DNA of 13,799 nt, taken from positions 1 through 13,799 of the forward strand of contig JBKBXU010000100.1 in NCBI GenBank assembly GCA_046313675.1, written 5' to 3'. Positions 1 through 7,554 of the stretch are shown here, one piece after another; positions within the stretch are counted from its first letter, which is position 1; every line of letters starts with the position of its first letter. Made by a program: the position numbers and the translations under genes. The DNA is from JBKBXU01 sp046313675. GTDB taxonomy: Bacteria > Bacteroidota > Bacteroidia > Cytophagales > Cytophagaceae. The notes below the pieces were generated by a model. That model did no database searches. It was not told the DNA's origin and saw nothing but the letters and a program-made list of their open reading frames with translations.

Positions 1-23
1 GGACATAATAAGGAAAACTGCTT

Positions 24-947
24 ATGGTAAAAAAAGCTGCCAATGAAGCATTAGAGCCATTTGTTTCTGTTATTGTTCCTGTATATAATGATGCTGGCAG
101 AATTGAAAAATGCATTGAAGCACTAATGAATCAAACATATCCTCAAAACAGATATGAGATACTTATTGTAGATAATGGTTCAACAGACGATACGTGCTCC
201 GTGATCAAAAAATATCCTGTGAAGTTATTAGCTGAAAAAGAAAAACAGAGTTCATACGCTGCACGAAATAAGGGCATTAAAAATGCCATGGGAGAGGTTA
301 TTGCTTTCACAGATTCAGATTGTATCCCAGCCTCTAATTGGATAGAAAAAGGAGTAAAAAATTTATTACAAACACATAATTGTGGATTAGTCGCAGGTAG
401 AATAAATATCTTTTTTAGAAAGCCCGACAAGCCGAATGCTGTTGAACTTTATGACAGCATTACAAACTTTAAACAAAAGGAGGATCTCGAGAAAAGAAGA
501 TTCGGCTCCACCGCTAATGTCTTTACATTTAAGAGTGTATTTGACAAAGTTGGCTTATTTAATGATTCCCTAAAGTCTGGGGGCGACAATGAATGGGGAA
601 GAAGAGTATTTTCGTCTGGATATAGTCAAATTTACGCTGATGATGTCTGTGTTGCTCATCCCGCTAGAGATTCTTTAAGTCAGTTGTACAAAAGATACAC
701 GCGGCTAACCGGAGGTTGTTATGAGCAGTATTGTAGAGGCTCTTTACGAATATACATTAAAGAATTACTAAAAAGTATAAAAAGTATACTTGGTTTATCA
801 GGCAGAATTATTTTAGGGATCTATCCAGTTGAAACCCTCAAAAGTGCAAAAATGAAAGTTCAATTTTTTTTAGTTTATATTTATGTTCAAATAATCAGCA
901 ATTTTGAAAGAACACGATTACTATTAGGTGGTAAACCTAAAAGGTAA
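24..947 (+). CDS. Family 2 glycosyltransferase (GT-A fold)
   Basis: Predicted cytoplasmic, membrane-associated enzyme moving a sugar from a nucleotide donor to a growing lipid-linked glycan. The 307-residue protein opens with the GT2 signature VSVIVPVYN (residues 14-22), has the nucleotide-binding VDNGS (49-53) and the metal/donor motif TDSDC (96-100, DSD in the DXD role), and carries an acidic acceptor-site motif GGDNEW (186-191). The C-terminal 60 residues are hydrophobic and basic, suggesting membrane attachment. The start is well fixed: an in-frame TAA lies at 6-8 and AAGGA (10-14) sits nine bases before the ATG. The stop overlaps the ribosome-binding region of the next gene, so the pair is probably co-translated. 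Donor and linkage cannot be read from sequence. Confidence 0.93.
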   Translation: MVKKAANEALEPFVSVIVPVYNDAGRIEKCIEALMNQTYPQNRYEILIVDNGSTDDTCSVIKKYPVKLLAEKEKQSSYAARNKGIKNAMGEVIAFTDSDCIPASNWIEKGVKNLLQTHNCGLVAGRINIFFRKPDKPNAVELYDSITNFKQKEDLEKRRFGSTANVFTFKSVFDKVGLFNDSLKSGGDNEWGRRVFSSGYSQIYADDVCVAHPARDSLSQLYKRYTRLTGGCYEQYCRGSLRIYIKELLKSIKSILGLSGRIILGIYPVETLKSAKMKVQFFLVYIYVQIISNFERTRLLLGGKPKR

Positions 948-952
948 AGATT

Positions 953-1930
953 ATGGATCCAACCGTTTCCGCCGTTATTCCACTTTATAATAAAGGGAAA
1001 TACATTGAACGAGCAATGTCTTCTGTACTGGCGCAAACCTATCCGCCCCTTGAAATCATTGTAGTAGACGACGGATCTACTGATGATGGCCCTGAAAGGG
1101 TGCTTAAATTTGATGACCCCAGGATTATTCTTATCAGGCAGGAAAATAGGGGACCTGGTGCAGCAAGAAATGCGGGCTTAGCTATCGCAAAGGGCAAATA
1201 TATTGCTTTTTTAGATGCAGATGACGAATGGCTGCCAAATTTTTTGGAAACAGGACTTTCAATGATTGAGGATGAAAAAGCTAATGTTGCCGCTGTATGG
1301 ACTGGATACATACGTTACCCCAAGATGGAAAGGAATAATGTTGAGATTGAAGAAATAAAAGGTGTATATGAAATAACAAAAGAAACGGATGTGATCTCGG
1401 TATATAAAATACTTAATTTTATTTGGACATGCTCAGGCATAATGCGAACCGACATTGTAAGAAAATGGGGTGGTTTTTTTGATAGGTATAAATGTCTTAT
1501 GGGTGAAGATCGCTATTTATTTCTCAAGCTTCTCTTCAATGAAAGAATTGGCATAATGCCTGAGCCACAAGCAATTTATCATCAGGAAGCGTCATTTTTA
1601 TGTTATGGCAAAAAAAACATTCCCGAACCGATCTCCCCATATATATTAGATCCATTTGATTTACTCGGCTTTTGTCCTGAATCTAAAAAACATATACTAA
1701 GTGAATTATTAGTTCTTCTTGCTTTTGAAAAGTTAGAGTCGCTTGCAAAGCATGGAAAAAAAAACGAGGCAACAGAGATTCTCAACCATTTCATTCAGAA
1801 TGGCCTTCTTTCCGAAGTGCCGTTAAAAATTCATTTACTGCTTATACTCTCTAGATCTTTACCGATGATTCGTTGGTTTTGGCGTCTTTTTAAAAATGCC
1901 ATGGGGAAAATATCCTCAATGTTAGGATAG
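953..1930 (+). CDS. Family 2 glycosyltransferase (GT-A fold)
   Basis: A second GT2 enzyme of 325 residues with a textbook N-terminal domain: VSAVIPLYN (residues 5-13), VDDGSTDDG (38-46), a glycine/alanine loop GPGAARNAG (67-75) and the metal-binding LDADDEW (87-93). The downstream MGEDRYLF (183-190) holds the ED pair usual for the acceptor-side base. The C-terminal third has no recognised domain but ends in a basic, hydrophobic segment. AAGG (941-944), overlapping the end of the previous gene, is eight bases upstream of the ATG, so expression is coupled. Long A runs lie inside the gene (A8 at 1610-1617, A9 at 1756-1764), places where slippage could break the frame. Assembly of the same glycan as the neighbours is inferred; donor unknown. 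Confidence 0.93.
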   Translation: MDPTVSAVIPLYNKGKYIERAMSSVLAQTYPPLEIIVVDDGSTDDGPERVLKFDDPRIILIRQENRGPGAARNAGLAIAKGKYIAFLDADDEWLPNFLETGLSMIEDEKANVAAVWTGYIRYPKMERNNVEIEEIKGVYEITKETDVISVYKILNFIWTCSGIMRTDIVRKWGGFFDRYKCLMGEDRYLFLKLLFNERIGIMPEPQAIYHQEASFLCYGKKNIPEPISPYILDPFDLLGFCPESKKHILSELLVLLAFEKLESLAKHGKKNEATEILNHFIQNGLLSEVPLKIHLLLILSRSLPMIRWFWRLFKNAMGKISSMLG

Positions 1931-1945
1931 TGTAACTTAATTAAT

Positions 1946-2194
1946 ATGTATTCATACCCTTTATTTCTTGTTAGAAAATTTATAAGGCAACATTTAATGC
2001 GTTCAAAACAAGAAGTAAATCCTGTTATATTATCATGGTCATTTCATGATGATTTATTGCCGGATACTAATCTTAAAATAATTCTTTCAAACATTAATTG
2101 TTTACTACAGGAAGCGAGACAAGCAGGTATTAAATTGAAATTTAAAACAGCCCCTCAAATTGTAAACCACCTTGCAAATAAAAATAGTTATTGA
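1946..2194 (+). pseudogene. Stub resembling the C-terminus of a polysaccharide deacetylase
   Basis: An open frame of 82 codons squeezed between a glycosyltransferase and the polymerase gene. No ribosome-binding site precedes its ATG. The segment from about residue 25 (VILSWSFHDD, then a helix NCLLQEARQAGIKLKFKT and AQQ-free tail) has the pattern of the last strand and helix of NodB-type deacetylases: a strand ending in a His/Asp region, then a long helix, then a short strand 'kFkT' and a closing helix. No catalytic N-terminal part (TFDD or HxxxH) is present in any frame nearby, so if the resemblance is right this is a remnant. It could instead be a small unknown protein. I see the pattern but cannot align it; the family call is a tentative inference. 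Confidence 0.4.
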
Positions 2195-2205
2195 AAATAT
2201 ATTAA

Positions 2206-3558
2206 GTGGATATTATTATAATCGAGGAAATTAAATCATACGTTCAAAAAAAATGGTTTTGGATTTTAATTGTACTATTAGCTACAGTGTTAATAGCGAT
2301 TGGAATAACAAATAGGAAGTGGATATATTTTGTAATATTACTTATTCCTATATTTATTTATCTATCTATCGAAAAACCGTTTATTTTTCCTTTTGGATTT
2401 TATGTATTGCTTCTCCCCTTTGATAACGTTCTATCAATTTCTGGTGCCACCGGTCCAACAATTACAAAGTTCCTCGGAATTTTAACTATAATTGTATTAT
2501 TGCTGAAAGGCCTATTTGAAAAAAAGTTAAAAAAACTATCTACCCCATCAATATATTGGCTGATACTAATAATCTATGCGATCTTATCTATAGTGTGGGC
2601 ATATAACCCTTATCCCGTTAGATCGATATTACCAACAGCAATTGGATTATTGAGTCTTTATTTAATAGCTTCGTCATATAAGATCAGAGGAACCGACTTT
2701 GATACACTTAAATGGTATATCGTAGCTGGTGGCTTTCTATCTGCCATATACACTATTTACATATACGTATTTATGAACTTAGGTGAAACGAGGGTATCAT
2801 TAAATATCAGTGAAGAACGTACTTCAGATCCGAATATGTTTGCATTCAGTCTTCTTCTACCGGCTTCAATCTGTATTGAAAGAGTATTAAATCAAAGAAA
2901 GAAAGCTTTAAAAGCTATTTTAATTGTTATGTTTGGCTTCATTATTAGCGGGATACTTCTCACAGGATCAAGGGGGGGGACTCTTGGACTTGTTGCTATA
3001 ATTGTAATATACACTTTTTACACCAAAAATAAACTCTGGATGGTAACTATATTTTTAGGAGCTTCAATTATCCTAATGCCTTTTGTCCCTTGGTCTTTTC
3101 TTCTTGAAAGATGGGACACTGCCTTAGAAGGGGGCGGCGCTGGAAGAACAACTATCTGGTATTATGGATTAAAGATGTTTGCTCACTACTGGTTAATTGG
3201 TGCAGGACTGAACAATTTTGTTATCGTCTATAGTGAATTTGCCCATTTTACACCCTTTTCTCACACAATTTATAGAGGGTCACACAATATATATTTACAA
3301 ATTTTAGTAGAGCTTGGATTTGTTGGTTTTATTCTATTTATTTCAGGATTAATTAAGCATTATAATGCAATAAAATCTTTTTTTATCCAGCATAACAATG
3401 ATGCAATCATGCTGAAAGCAGCTTTTTGGTCGATACTCATATCGAGCTTTTTCCTTGGTACTTTTCTGACAAAATCCTTCTGGCTGCTCTTTATGATGAT
3501 ATTAATGTTTAAAAATACTATCGAAACAGATACATACAAAATGTCTTTTTCTCATTAA
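2206..3558 (+). CDS. O-antigen polymerase/ligase-like membrane protein (Wzy_C/WaaL type)
   Basis: A 450-residue polytopic inner-membrane protein with about ten to twelve hydrophobic segments. Conserved features of the O-antigen ligase/polymerase superfamily are visible: a TM segment ending in TGSRGG (253-258), GAGRTTIW (311-318) and GAGLNNF (332-338) in the large periplasmic loop, SHNIYLQILVELGFVG (359-374), and TKSFW (422-426) near the end. Such proteins either polymerise repeat units on undecaprenyl pyrophosphate or ligate a finished glycan to an acceptor; sequence alone does not say which. The likely start is GTG, because an in-frame TAA immediately precedes it and the next in-frame Met is residue 190; no good Shine-Dalgarno is present. 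Codons 256-258 (AGG GGG GGG) contain an uninterrupted run of eight G (2972-2979). No Wzx flippase is next to it. Confidence 0.88.
   Translation: MDIIIIEEIKSYVQKKWFWILIVLLATVLIAIGITNRKWIYFVILLIPIFIYLSIEKPFIFPFGFYVLLLPFDNVLSISGATGPTITKFLGILTIIVLLLKGLFEKKLKKLSTPSIYWLILIIYAILSIVWAYNPYPVRSILPTAIGLLSLYLIASSYKIRGTDFDTLKWYIVAGGFLSAIYTIYIYVFMNLGETRVSLNISEERTSDPNMFAFSLLLPASICIERVLNQRKKALKAILIVMFGFIISGILLTGSRGGTLGLVAIIVIYTFYTKNKLWMVTIFLGASIILMPFVPWSFLLERWDTALEGGGAGRTTIWYYGLKMFAHYWLIGAGLNNFVIVYSEFAHFTPFSHTIYRGSHNIYLQILVELGFVGFILFISGLIKHYNAIKSFFIQHNNDAIMLKAAFWSILISSFFLGTFLTKSFWLLFMMILMFKNTIETDTYKMSFSH
2972..2979 (+). repeat. G8 homopolymer inside the polymerase/ligase gene
   Basis: Eight consecutive G encode the Arg-Gly-Gly of the conserved SRGG motif (frame AGG GGG GGG ACT). 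Gain or loss of one G would shift the frame about 60 percent of the way through the protein and remove the periplasmic loop and the final membrane segments. Synonymous codons could have interrupted the run, so it stands out in an AT-rich gene. It may be a slippage-prone contingency tract or chance. Confidence 0.6.
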
Positions 3559-3634
3559 GTAGACACGTTGCAAAAATGAAAGACTGTGCGCCTTAAAATC
3601 TAATATAATGAGATTGAATTAAATGTGATACTCT

Positions 3635-3664
3635 TTGATACTTATATGACCATAAAATTAAAAT
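3635..3664 (+). promoter_or_regulatory. Possible sigma-70 type promoter before the acetyltransferase gene
   Basis: The 133-base gap after the polymerase gene is one of the few real breaks in the gene run. It holds TTGATA (3635-3640) and TAAAAT (3659-3664) with an 18-base spacer, each matching five of six consensus bases, placing a start near 3671 and leaving a short leader before the ATG at 3692. The background is very AT-rich, so chance matches are likely. A second -10-like TATAAT (3604-3609) has no -35 partner. Low confidence. Confidence 0.2.
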
Positions 3665-3691
3665 AATTAATTTGTAGTTTACGGTCATCAG

Positions 3692-4207
3692 ATGAAACAA
3701 TTGAGAAAATTATTAGCATATTTTTGCTATATTTTGTATAATATTGGACCCCGATGGTTGCCAAACTCTGACCCTGTAATTTTCAGGTGGTGTAAATGGG
3801 TAAGGTATATATGCGCCAAAGGGATTGTTAAAAGTTGTGGAAGAAATGTAAACATTCAGAATCGCGCTAGATTTGGACATAATCTGATAATAGGTGACAA
3901 TTCTGGACTCGGTGAGAATTGCCGTATTGGTTCAGGCACAATAATAGGCAATAACGTAATGATGGCACCGGATGTGATTATTTGTACGCAAAACCATAAC
4001 TATACCAGGGAAACTTATGAGGGTTTTGTAAAAAAACCCGTTATTATAGAGGACAATGTCTGGATAGGTTATCGCGTAATAATCCTTCCGGGTGTTCGCA
4101 TCGGTAGAAATGCAATTATCGGAGCTGGGGCGGTTGTAACAAAGGATGTACCACCATATACGATTGTAGGAGGAGTGCCAGCAAAGGTTTTGAAAATGCG
4201 CGAGTAA
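3692..4207 (+). CDS. Hexapeptide-repeat (left-handed beta-helix) O-acetyltransferase
   Basis: Predicted cytoplasmic acyl-CoA-dependent acetyltransferase of the NodL/WbbJ/maltose O-acetyltransferase group, adding acetyl to a sugar hydroxyl (or amino group) of a precursor or nucleotide sugar. In 171 residues there are repeated hexapeptide turns from about residue 63 to 155 (LIIGDN, CRIGSG, TIIGNN, VWIGYR, VRIGRN, AIIGAG). The loop QNHNYTRE (100-107) contains the catalytic His102, and GGVPAKVL (160-167) is the usual family ending. The first 45 residues form a basic, aromatic-rich helical cap. No strong ribosome-binding site precedes the ATG. It is followed after 41 bases by a GT4 gene. The substrate is unknown; a decorating role in the glycan is inferred from context. 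Confidence 0.9.
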   Translation: MKQLRKLLAYFCYILYNIGPRWLPNSDPVIFRWCKWVRYICAKGIVKSCGRNVNIQNRARFGHNLIIGDNSGLGENCRIGSGTIIGNNVMMAPDVIICTQNHNYTRETYEGFVKKPVIIEDNVWIGYRVIILPGVRIGRNAIIGAGAVVTKDVPPYTIVGGVPAKVLKMRE

Positions 4208-4239
4208 TTAGTTGTTAGTTGCTGCTGGAAAGAGTGCAT

Positions 4240-4243
4240 AGGA
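4240..4243 (+). promoter_or_regulatory. Ribosome-binding site deciding the GT4 start at 4249
   Basis: AGGA lies five bases before ATG 4249. An upstream in-frame TTG at 4219 would add ten residues (LLERVHRIL region) that are foreign to the family, whereas MKILVISQMFP is a typical GT4 N-terminus. Confidence 0.55.
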
Positions 4244-4248
4244 TATTA

Positions 4249-5472
4249 ATGAAAATACTGGTAATATCACAAATGTTTCCCTGTAAGAGGCATCCAACAT
4301 CAGCAATTTTCTTTGCTAATTTAATGAAAGAATTGGCTCCAAAGATAAGCGAGTTAATTATAATTACACCGAGACCCTATATACCAAGATTTCTGACTAA
4401 AATTAATAGAAGATGGTCTAAATGGTATCTTGACCCAATGAATAGTAAGGAAAACGGGATGGAAATTATAAGGCCATACTTCATATCTCTTCGTGGTCTA
4501 AATTATGAAGGTATTAATGGTATCTTAATGCACCTATCTTTGTCTAATTTATTAAGGAAACTAATTAAAACAAGAAAAATTGACTTGATACTTGGTTACA
4601 ATGCTATACCAGAAGGTATTGCAGTTGTTCGCTTAGCAAAATCCTTCAAATTACCATGTGGTTTCTGGGCAATAGGCTCTGATGTCAATGACTTCGCTAA
4701 ATACAATCGGATTAATTATTATCTCTTAAGAAAATCTATAGAAGAAAGCAATATTATTTTTACAGAAAGTAAGGACTTAGAAAATAAAATCAGGCAGTAC
4801 TCTGCCAAACCACTCAATGTAAAGACCTTTTATAAAGGGATTGATGTGTCAAATTTTCGAGAGTTGCCTCCCAGGAGTGATTTGCTTAAAAGATTGGGAT
4901 TAAATGCGGAAAGAAGATATATCTTATTTGTCGGAAGGCTTATTTATGATAAAGGAATTTATGAGCTTGCAGATACCTTTTGCAGAATTGCAAAAAAATA
5001 TCCAGATATTGATTTGATGCTGATTGGCGAAGAAATTGAAAAAGAAAACCTTGTAACAAAGTTTGATAAGGAGGGGATAATAAATAGAGTAATTTTTAAA
5101 GGCATGATTCCATACAAAGAAGTAGCATATCATATGAAAATATCGGAACTGTTGGTTTTCCCAACATGGGCTGAGGGATTACCAAATGTTGTAATGGAAG
5201 CTATGGCTGTCGGGCTTCCTGTCGTGGCTACAAATGTTGGAGGTATTCCTGAGGTGTTAGAGGATGGAGTAACAGGCCTTTCCGTCCCTGTTAAAAATGT
5301 CGAAAAACTTGTAGAGGCAATTATTCGCATGATAGAAGATAAAGACCTAAGAAAAGCATGCATTAAAAACGCGAAAGAACTGATATATGAAAGATTTGAT
5401 GTTAAAAAGAATGTATTTAAATTATATAAAATACTCAAAAACCTAATAGATAATAATAAATTTAAAAACTAA
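4249..5472 (+). CDS. Family 4 glycosyltransferase (GT-B fold)
   Basis: A retaining, cytoplasmic glycosyltransferase of 407 residues with two Rossmann-like domains. The N-terminal domain begins MKILVISQMFP, with the acceptor-side glycine-rich turn replaced by HPTSAIFF. A conserved GSDVNDF lies at about 143-149. The C-terminal donor domain starts at FVGRLIYDKG (227-236) and contains the GT4 E-x7-E motif EGLPNVVMEAMA (309-320) followed by GLPVVATNVGGIPEV. These residues bind the nucleotide-sugar diphosphate. Length is normal for the family. I chose ATG 4249 over the upstream TTG 4219 because the protein then begins at the first beta strand and AGGA is properly placed. The methyltransferase-like gene follows after 59 bases. 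Donor and linkage are not predictable. Confidence 0.92.
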   Translation: MKILVISQMFPCKRHPTSAIFFANLMKELAPKISELIIITPRPYIPRFLTKINRRWSKWYLDPMNSKENGMEIIRPYFISLRGLNYEGINGILMHLSLSNLLRKLIKTRKIDLILGYNAIPEGIAVVRLAKSFKLPCGFWAIGSDVNDFAKYNRINYYLLRKSIEESNIIFTESKDLENKIRQYSAKPLNVKTFYKGIDVSNFRELPPRSDLLKRLGLNAERRYILFVGRLIYDKGIYELADTFCRIAKKYPDIDLMLIGEEIEKENLVTKFDKEGIINRVIFKGMIPYKEVAYHMKISELLVFPTWAEGLPNVVMEAMAVGLPVVATNVGGIPEVLEDGVTGLSVPVKNVEKLVEAIIRMIEDKDLRKACIKNAKELIYERFDVKKNVFKLYKILKNLIDNNKFKN

Positions 5473-5531
5473 CTATTTTAAATGAACTTAAAAGGTCTTA
5501 TTTCGCTAAATATTTAAATAAAATAAATAAA

Positions 5532-6419
5532 ATGGGTTTATTAGATATAAATGAGATGAAATCAAAAATGGTAGAAGAAACACTTCAGGTAGCTCATGTT
5601 CACCATCAATGGAAAAAAGTCTACCACTCTGGCGAGAATGAAAAGTTCTTTGAAAAAGCTTTTGATTATATAATATATGTTCTGAATGCCGAAAAGAATT
5701 CCACATTTCTACATGCAGGATGTGGAACTTGTGCCTATTCAAACCGTTTAGCAAATCGCGGATTCTATGTCGAAGCAGTTGATTTTTCTGAAAGTGTGCT
5801 GGAAATGACGAAAGTAAATATTGAATCCAAAGGATTGAGGGGAGAATTCAAATTCACATGCCGATATTACAGTCCTTCCATTTAAAGACAATACTTTCGA
5901 CTATATCTTATGCAGGTTATTGGTGCATATTCCTGATTTGGAAAAAGCGATATCTGAACTTTCTTGTTGCCTAAAACATGGAGGAACAATTGCTATTAGT
6001 GAAAGCAATATGCATTCTCTTCACTCTACCATTCTACGAAAGCTGGGACAAATTATAAGAAAAGACAAAAAGGGACAATGACCCCTGCTGGCATTGAGTA
6101 TTTAGATATTAGTTCAAATGGTACACTTTTAGTAAGAGAGACAAATATCCGATGGTTGATTGAAAGATTCAGGAGAGATGGATTTGTTGTCGAGAAGAAC
6201 CTATCAGGTCAATTTACAGAATTACATACTAGAGTTTCATTCAAACTTCTTAAAAGTTTATTGCATGGTTTTAATTATTTTTGTTTTAGGCATATAAATA
6301 TCCCTTATTTTACCTTTGGCAATATACTAATTCTTAAAAGCCCGTTAAAATTATGTAGTCTATTTGGGCACTCCTCCAAGAGTATGAATTATTATGCAGG
6401 GGTTAATAGTTTAAGATGA
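5532..6419 (+). pseudogene. Class I SAM-dependent methyltransferase with two compensating frameshifts
   Basis: Three consecutive segments together make one methyltransferase of about 296 codons. Segment one (5532 to about 5861) has motif I FLHAGCGT (59-66) and the acidic ribose-binding Asp84 in VEAVDFS. Its frame then runs to a stop at 5883-5885. The protein continues one frame over from 5863 as DITVLPFKDNTFDYILC (motifs II-III, normally preceded by Ala) through LKHGGTIAISESNMH (post-motif strand) to a stop at 6079-6081. It returns to the original frame at about 6075 (TMTPAGIEYLD) and reads to 6419. The first shift fits a two-base loss or one-base gain near 5859-5862, the second a one-base loss in the run AAAAAGGG (6067-6074). 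The total length stays divisible by three. The last codon overlaps the next start (ATGA), so the gene was part of the operon. It would have methylated a glycan sugar or end group. Recent inactivation or sequence error are both possible. Confidence 0.82.
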
Positions 6420-7543
6420 AGGGTAGAGTCTATATTATCCATAAAGTCAAATCGTTAGATCCTCGGTCATTTTATAAACAAGGCAGATCGATTGCAAAGG
6501 CTGGATATGAAACTGCTATTATAGGTCTTTTCGATAAAGATGAAATAATCCATGGAATTAAACTGATCGGGGTCAAATCTCCGAAAAGTAGATTAAGTCG
6601 ATTTTTTATAACAAATTATCATATTTTCATTAGAGCTTTGAAAGAAAAAGCAGATATATATCATTTTCATGATTTAGATTTTGTTCCATGGGCGGTAATC
6701 TTGAAAATATTAACAAGGTCAAAAGTTATTTACGATATACATGAGGCATATCCAGAATATATGTTGATAAAAACATATATACCAAAAATATTAAGAAAAA
6801 TTCTATCTATTTTTGTGTATTTACTAGAACATACAGCTATAAAATTTTTCGACGCTATTATACCTAATGATAACTGTGTTGCGAGTGACTTTAAGCATAA
6901 AAATAATGTTGTGATTTTCAATTTCCCCACATTAGATTTTTTTAAACAGGATAAAAATGATTTGCCATGGCAAGAGCGCAAATATGATCTATTTTATCAT
7001 GGTTCCCTACCAAAATATCATTTTGAAGTAATGATGAATATAGTCGAGAGGTTAAATGCAGAAAATATTAAAAATATATGGGGAATTGTTACTTATGATA
7101 AATCAGTCTTATCATGGGCATCTCATGAGATTGTGAGAAGGAAATTGCTGTCTAATTTTGACTTTTTGCCATATACTGATTATCTTAATGTATCTGAATA
7201 TTTAAATAATGCTAAAATAGGTATTATTCCCCTTCCACCTTACAAGAAATTTTTTAAAAATATTCCTTTAAAACTGTTTGAATTTATGGGATGCGGATTA
7301 CCCGTAGTTTTATCTGATCTACCACCGACCAGGCAGTTCGTACATGGACAAAATTGTGCAATTGCTGTGGAACCAAATAATATTGATGAATATGTGAAAG
7401 CAATAAAGCTGTTATTGAATAATCCTGAAAAGGTAATTAAAATGGGTAATAATGGAAAAAAGTTAGTTTTTGAAAAATATAATTGGAGTATAGAGGAAGA
7501 AAAACTGCTAAACTTATATAAAAAGTTACTTAATGATTCTTAG
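6416..7543 (+). CDS. Family 4-type glycosyltransferase (GT-B fold)
   Basis: A 375-residue GT-B glycosyltransferase, more divergent than its neighbour at 4249. The N-terminal half shows MKGRVYIIHKV, an acceptor-domain HFHDLDF (83-89) and YDIHE (106-110), a combination common in GT4 enzymes of O-antigen and capsule clusters. The donor half contains FYHGSLPKYHFE (193-204), IGIIPLPP (268-275) and KNIPLKLFEFMGCGLPVV (281-298), where Glu289 is the conserved nucleotide-sugar contact. A terminal helix follows (YNWSIEEEKLLNLYKKLL). The start codon overlaps the stop of the preceding methyltransferase gene (ATGA at 6416-6419), implying translational coupling; AGGGG at 6398-6402 is rather far upstream. 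The deacetylase gene starts 11 bases after its stop. Sugar specificity unknown. Confidence 0.9.
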   Translation: MKGRVYIIHKVKSLDPRSFYKQGRSIAKAGYETAIIGLFDKDEIIHGIKLIGVKSPKSRLSRFFITNYHIFIRALKEKADIYHFHDLDFVPWAVILKILTRSKVIYDIHEAYPEYMLIKTYIPKILRKILSIFVYLLEHTAIKFFDAIIPNDNCVASDFKHKNNVVIFNFPTLDFFKQDKNDLPWQERKYDLFYHGSLPKYHFEVMMNIVERLNAENIKNIWGIVTYDKSVLSWASHEIVRRKLLSNFDFLPYTDYLNVSEYLNNAKIGIIPLPPYKKFFKNIPLKLFEFMGCGLPVVLSDLPPTRQFVHGQNCAIAVEPNNIDEYVKAIKLLLNNPEKVIKMGNNGKKLVFEKYNWSIEEEKLLNLYKKLLNDS

Positions 7544-7554
7544 GATGGTATTGC

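Noticed and set aside
3604..3609. Perfect TATAAT as a promoter -10
   Set aside because: No -35-like hexamer or extended -10 TG is at the right distance; such hexamers are expected by chance in AT-rich spacer.
5130..5438. 102-codon open frame on the - strand
   Set aside because: It is antisense to the highly conserved donor domain of the GT4 gene and shows no coding features of its own.
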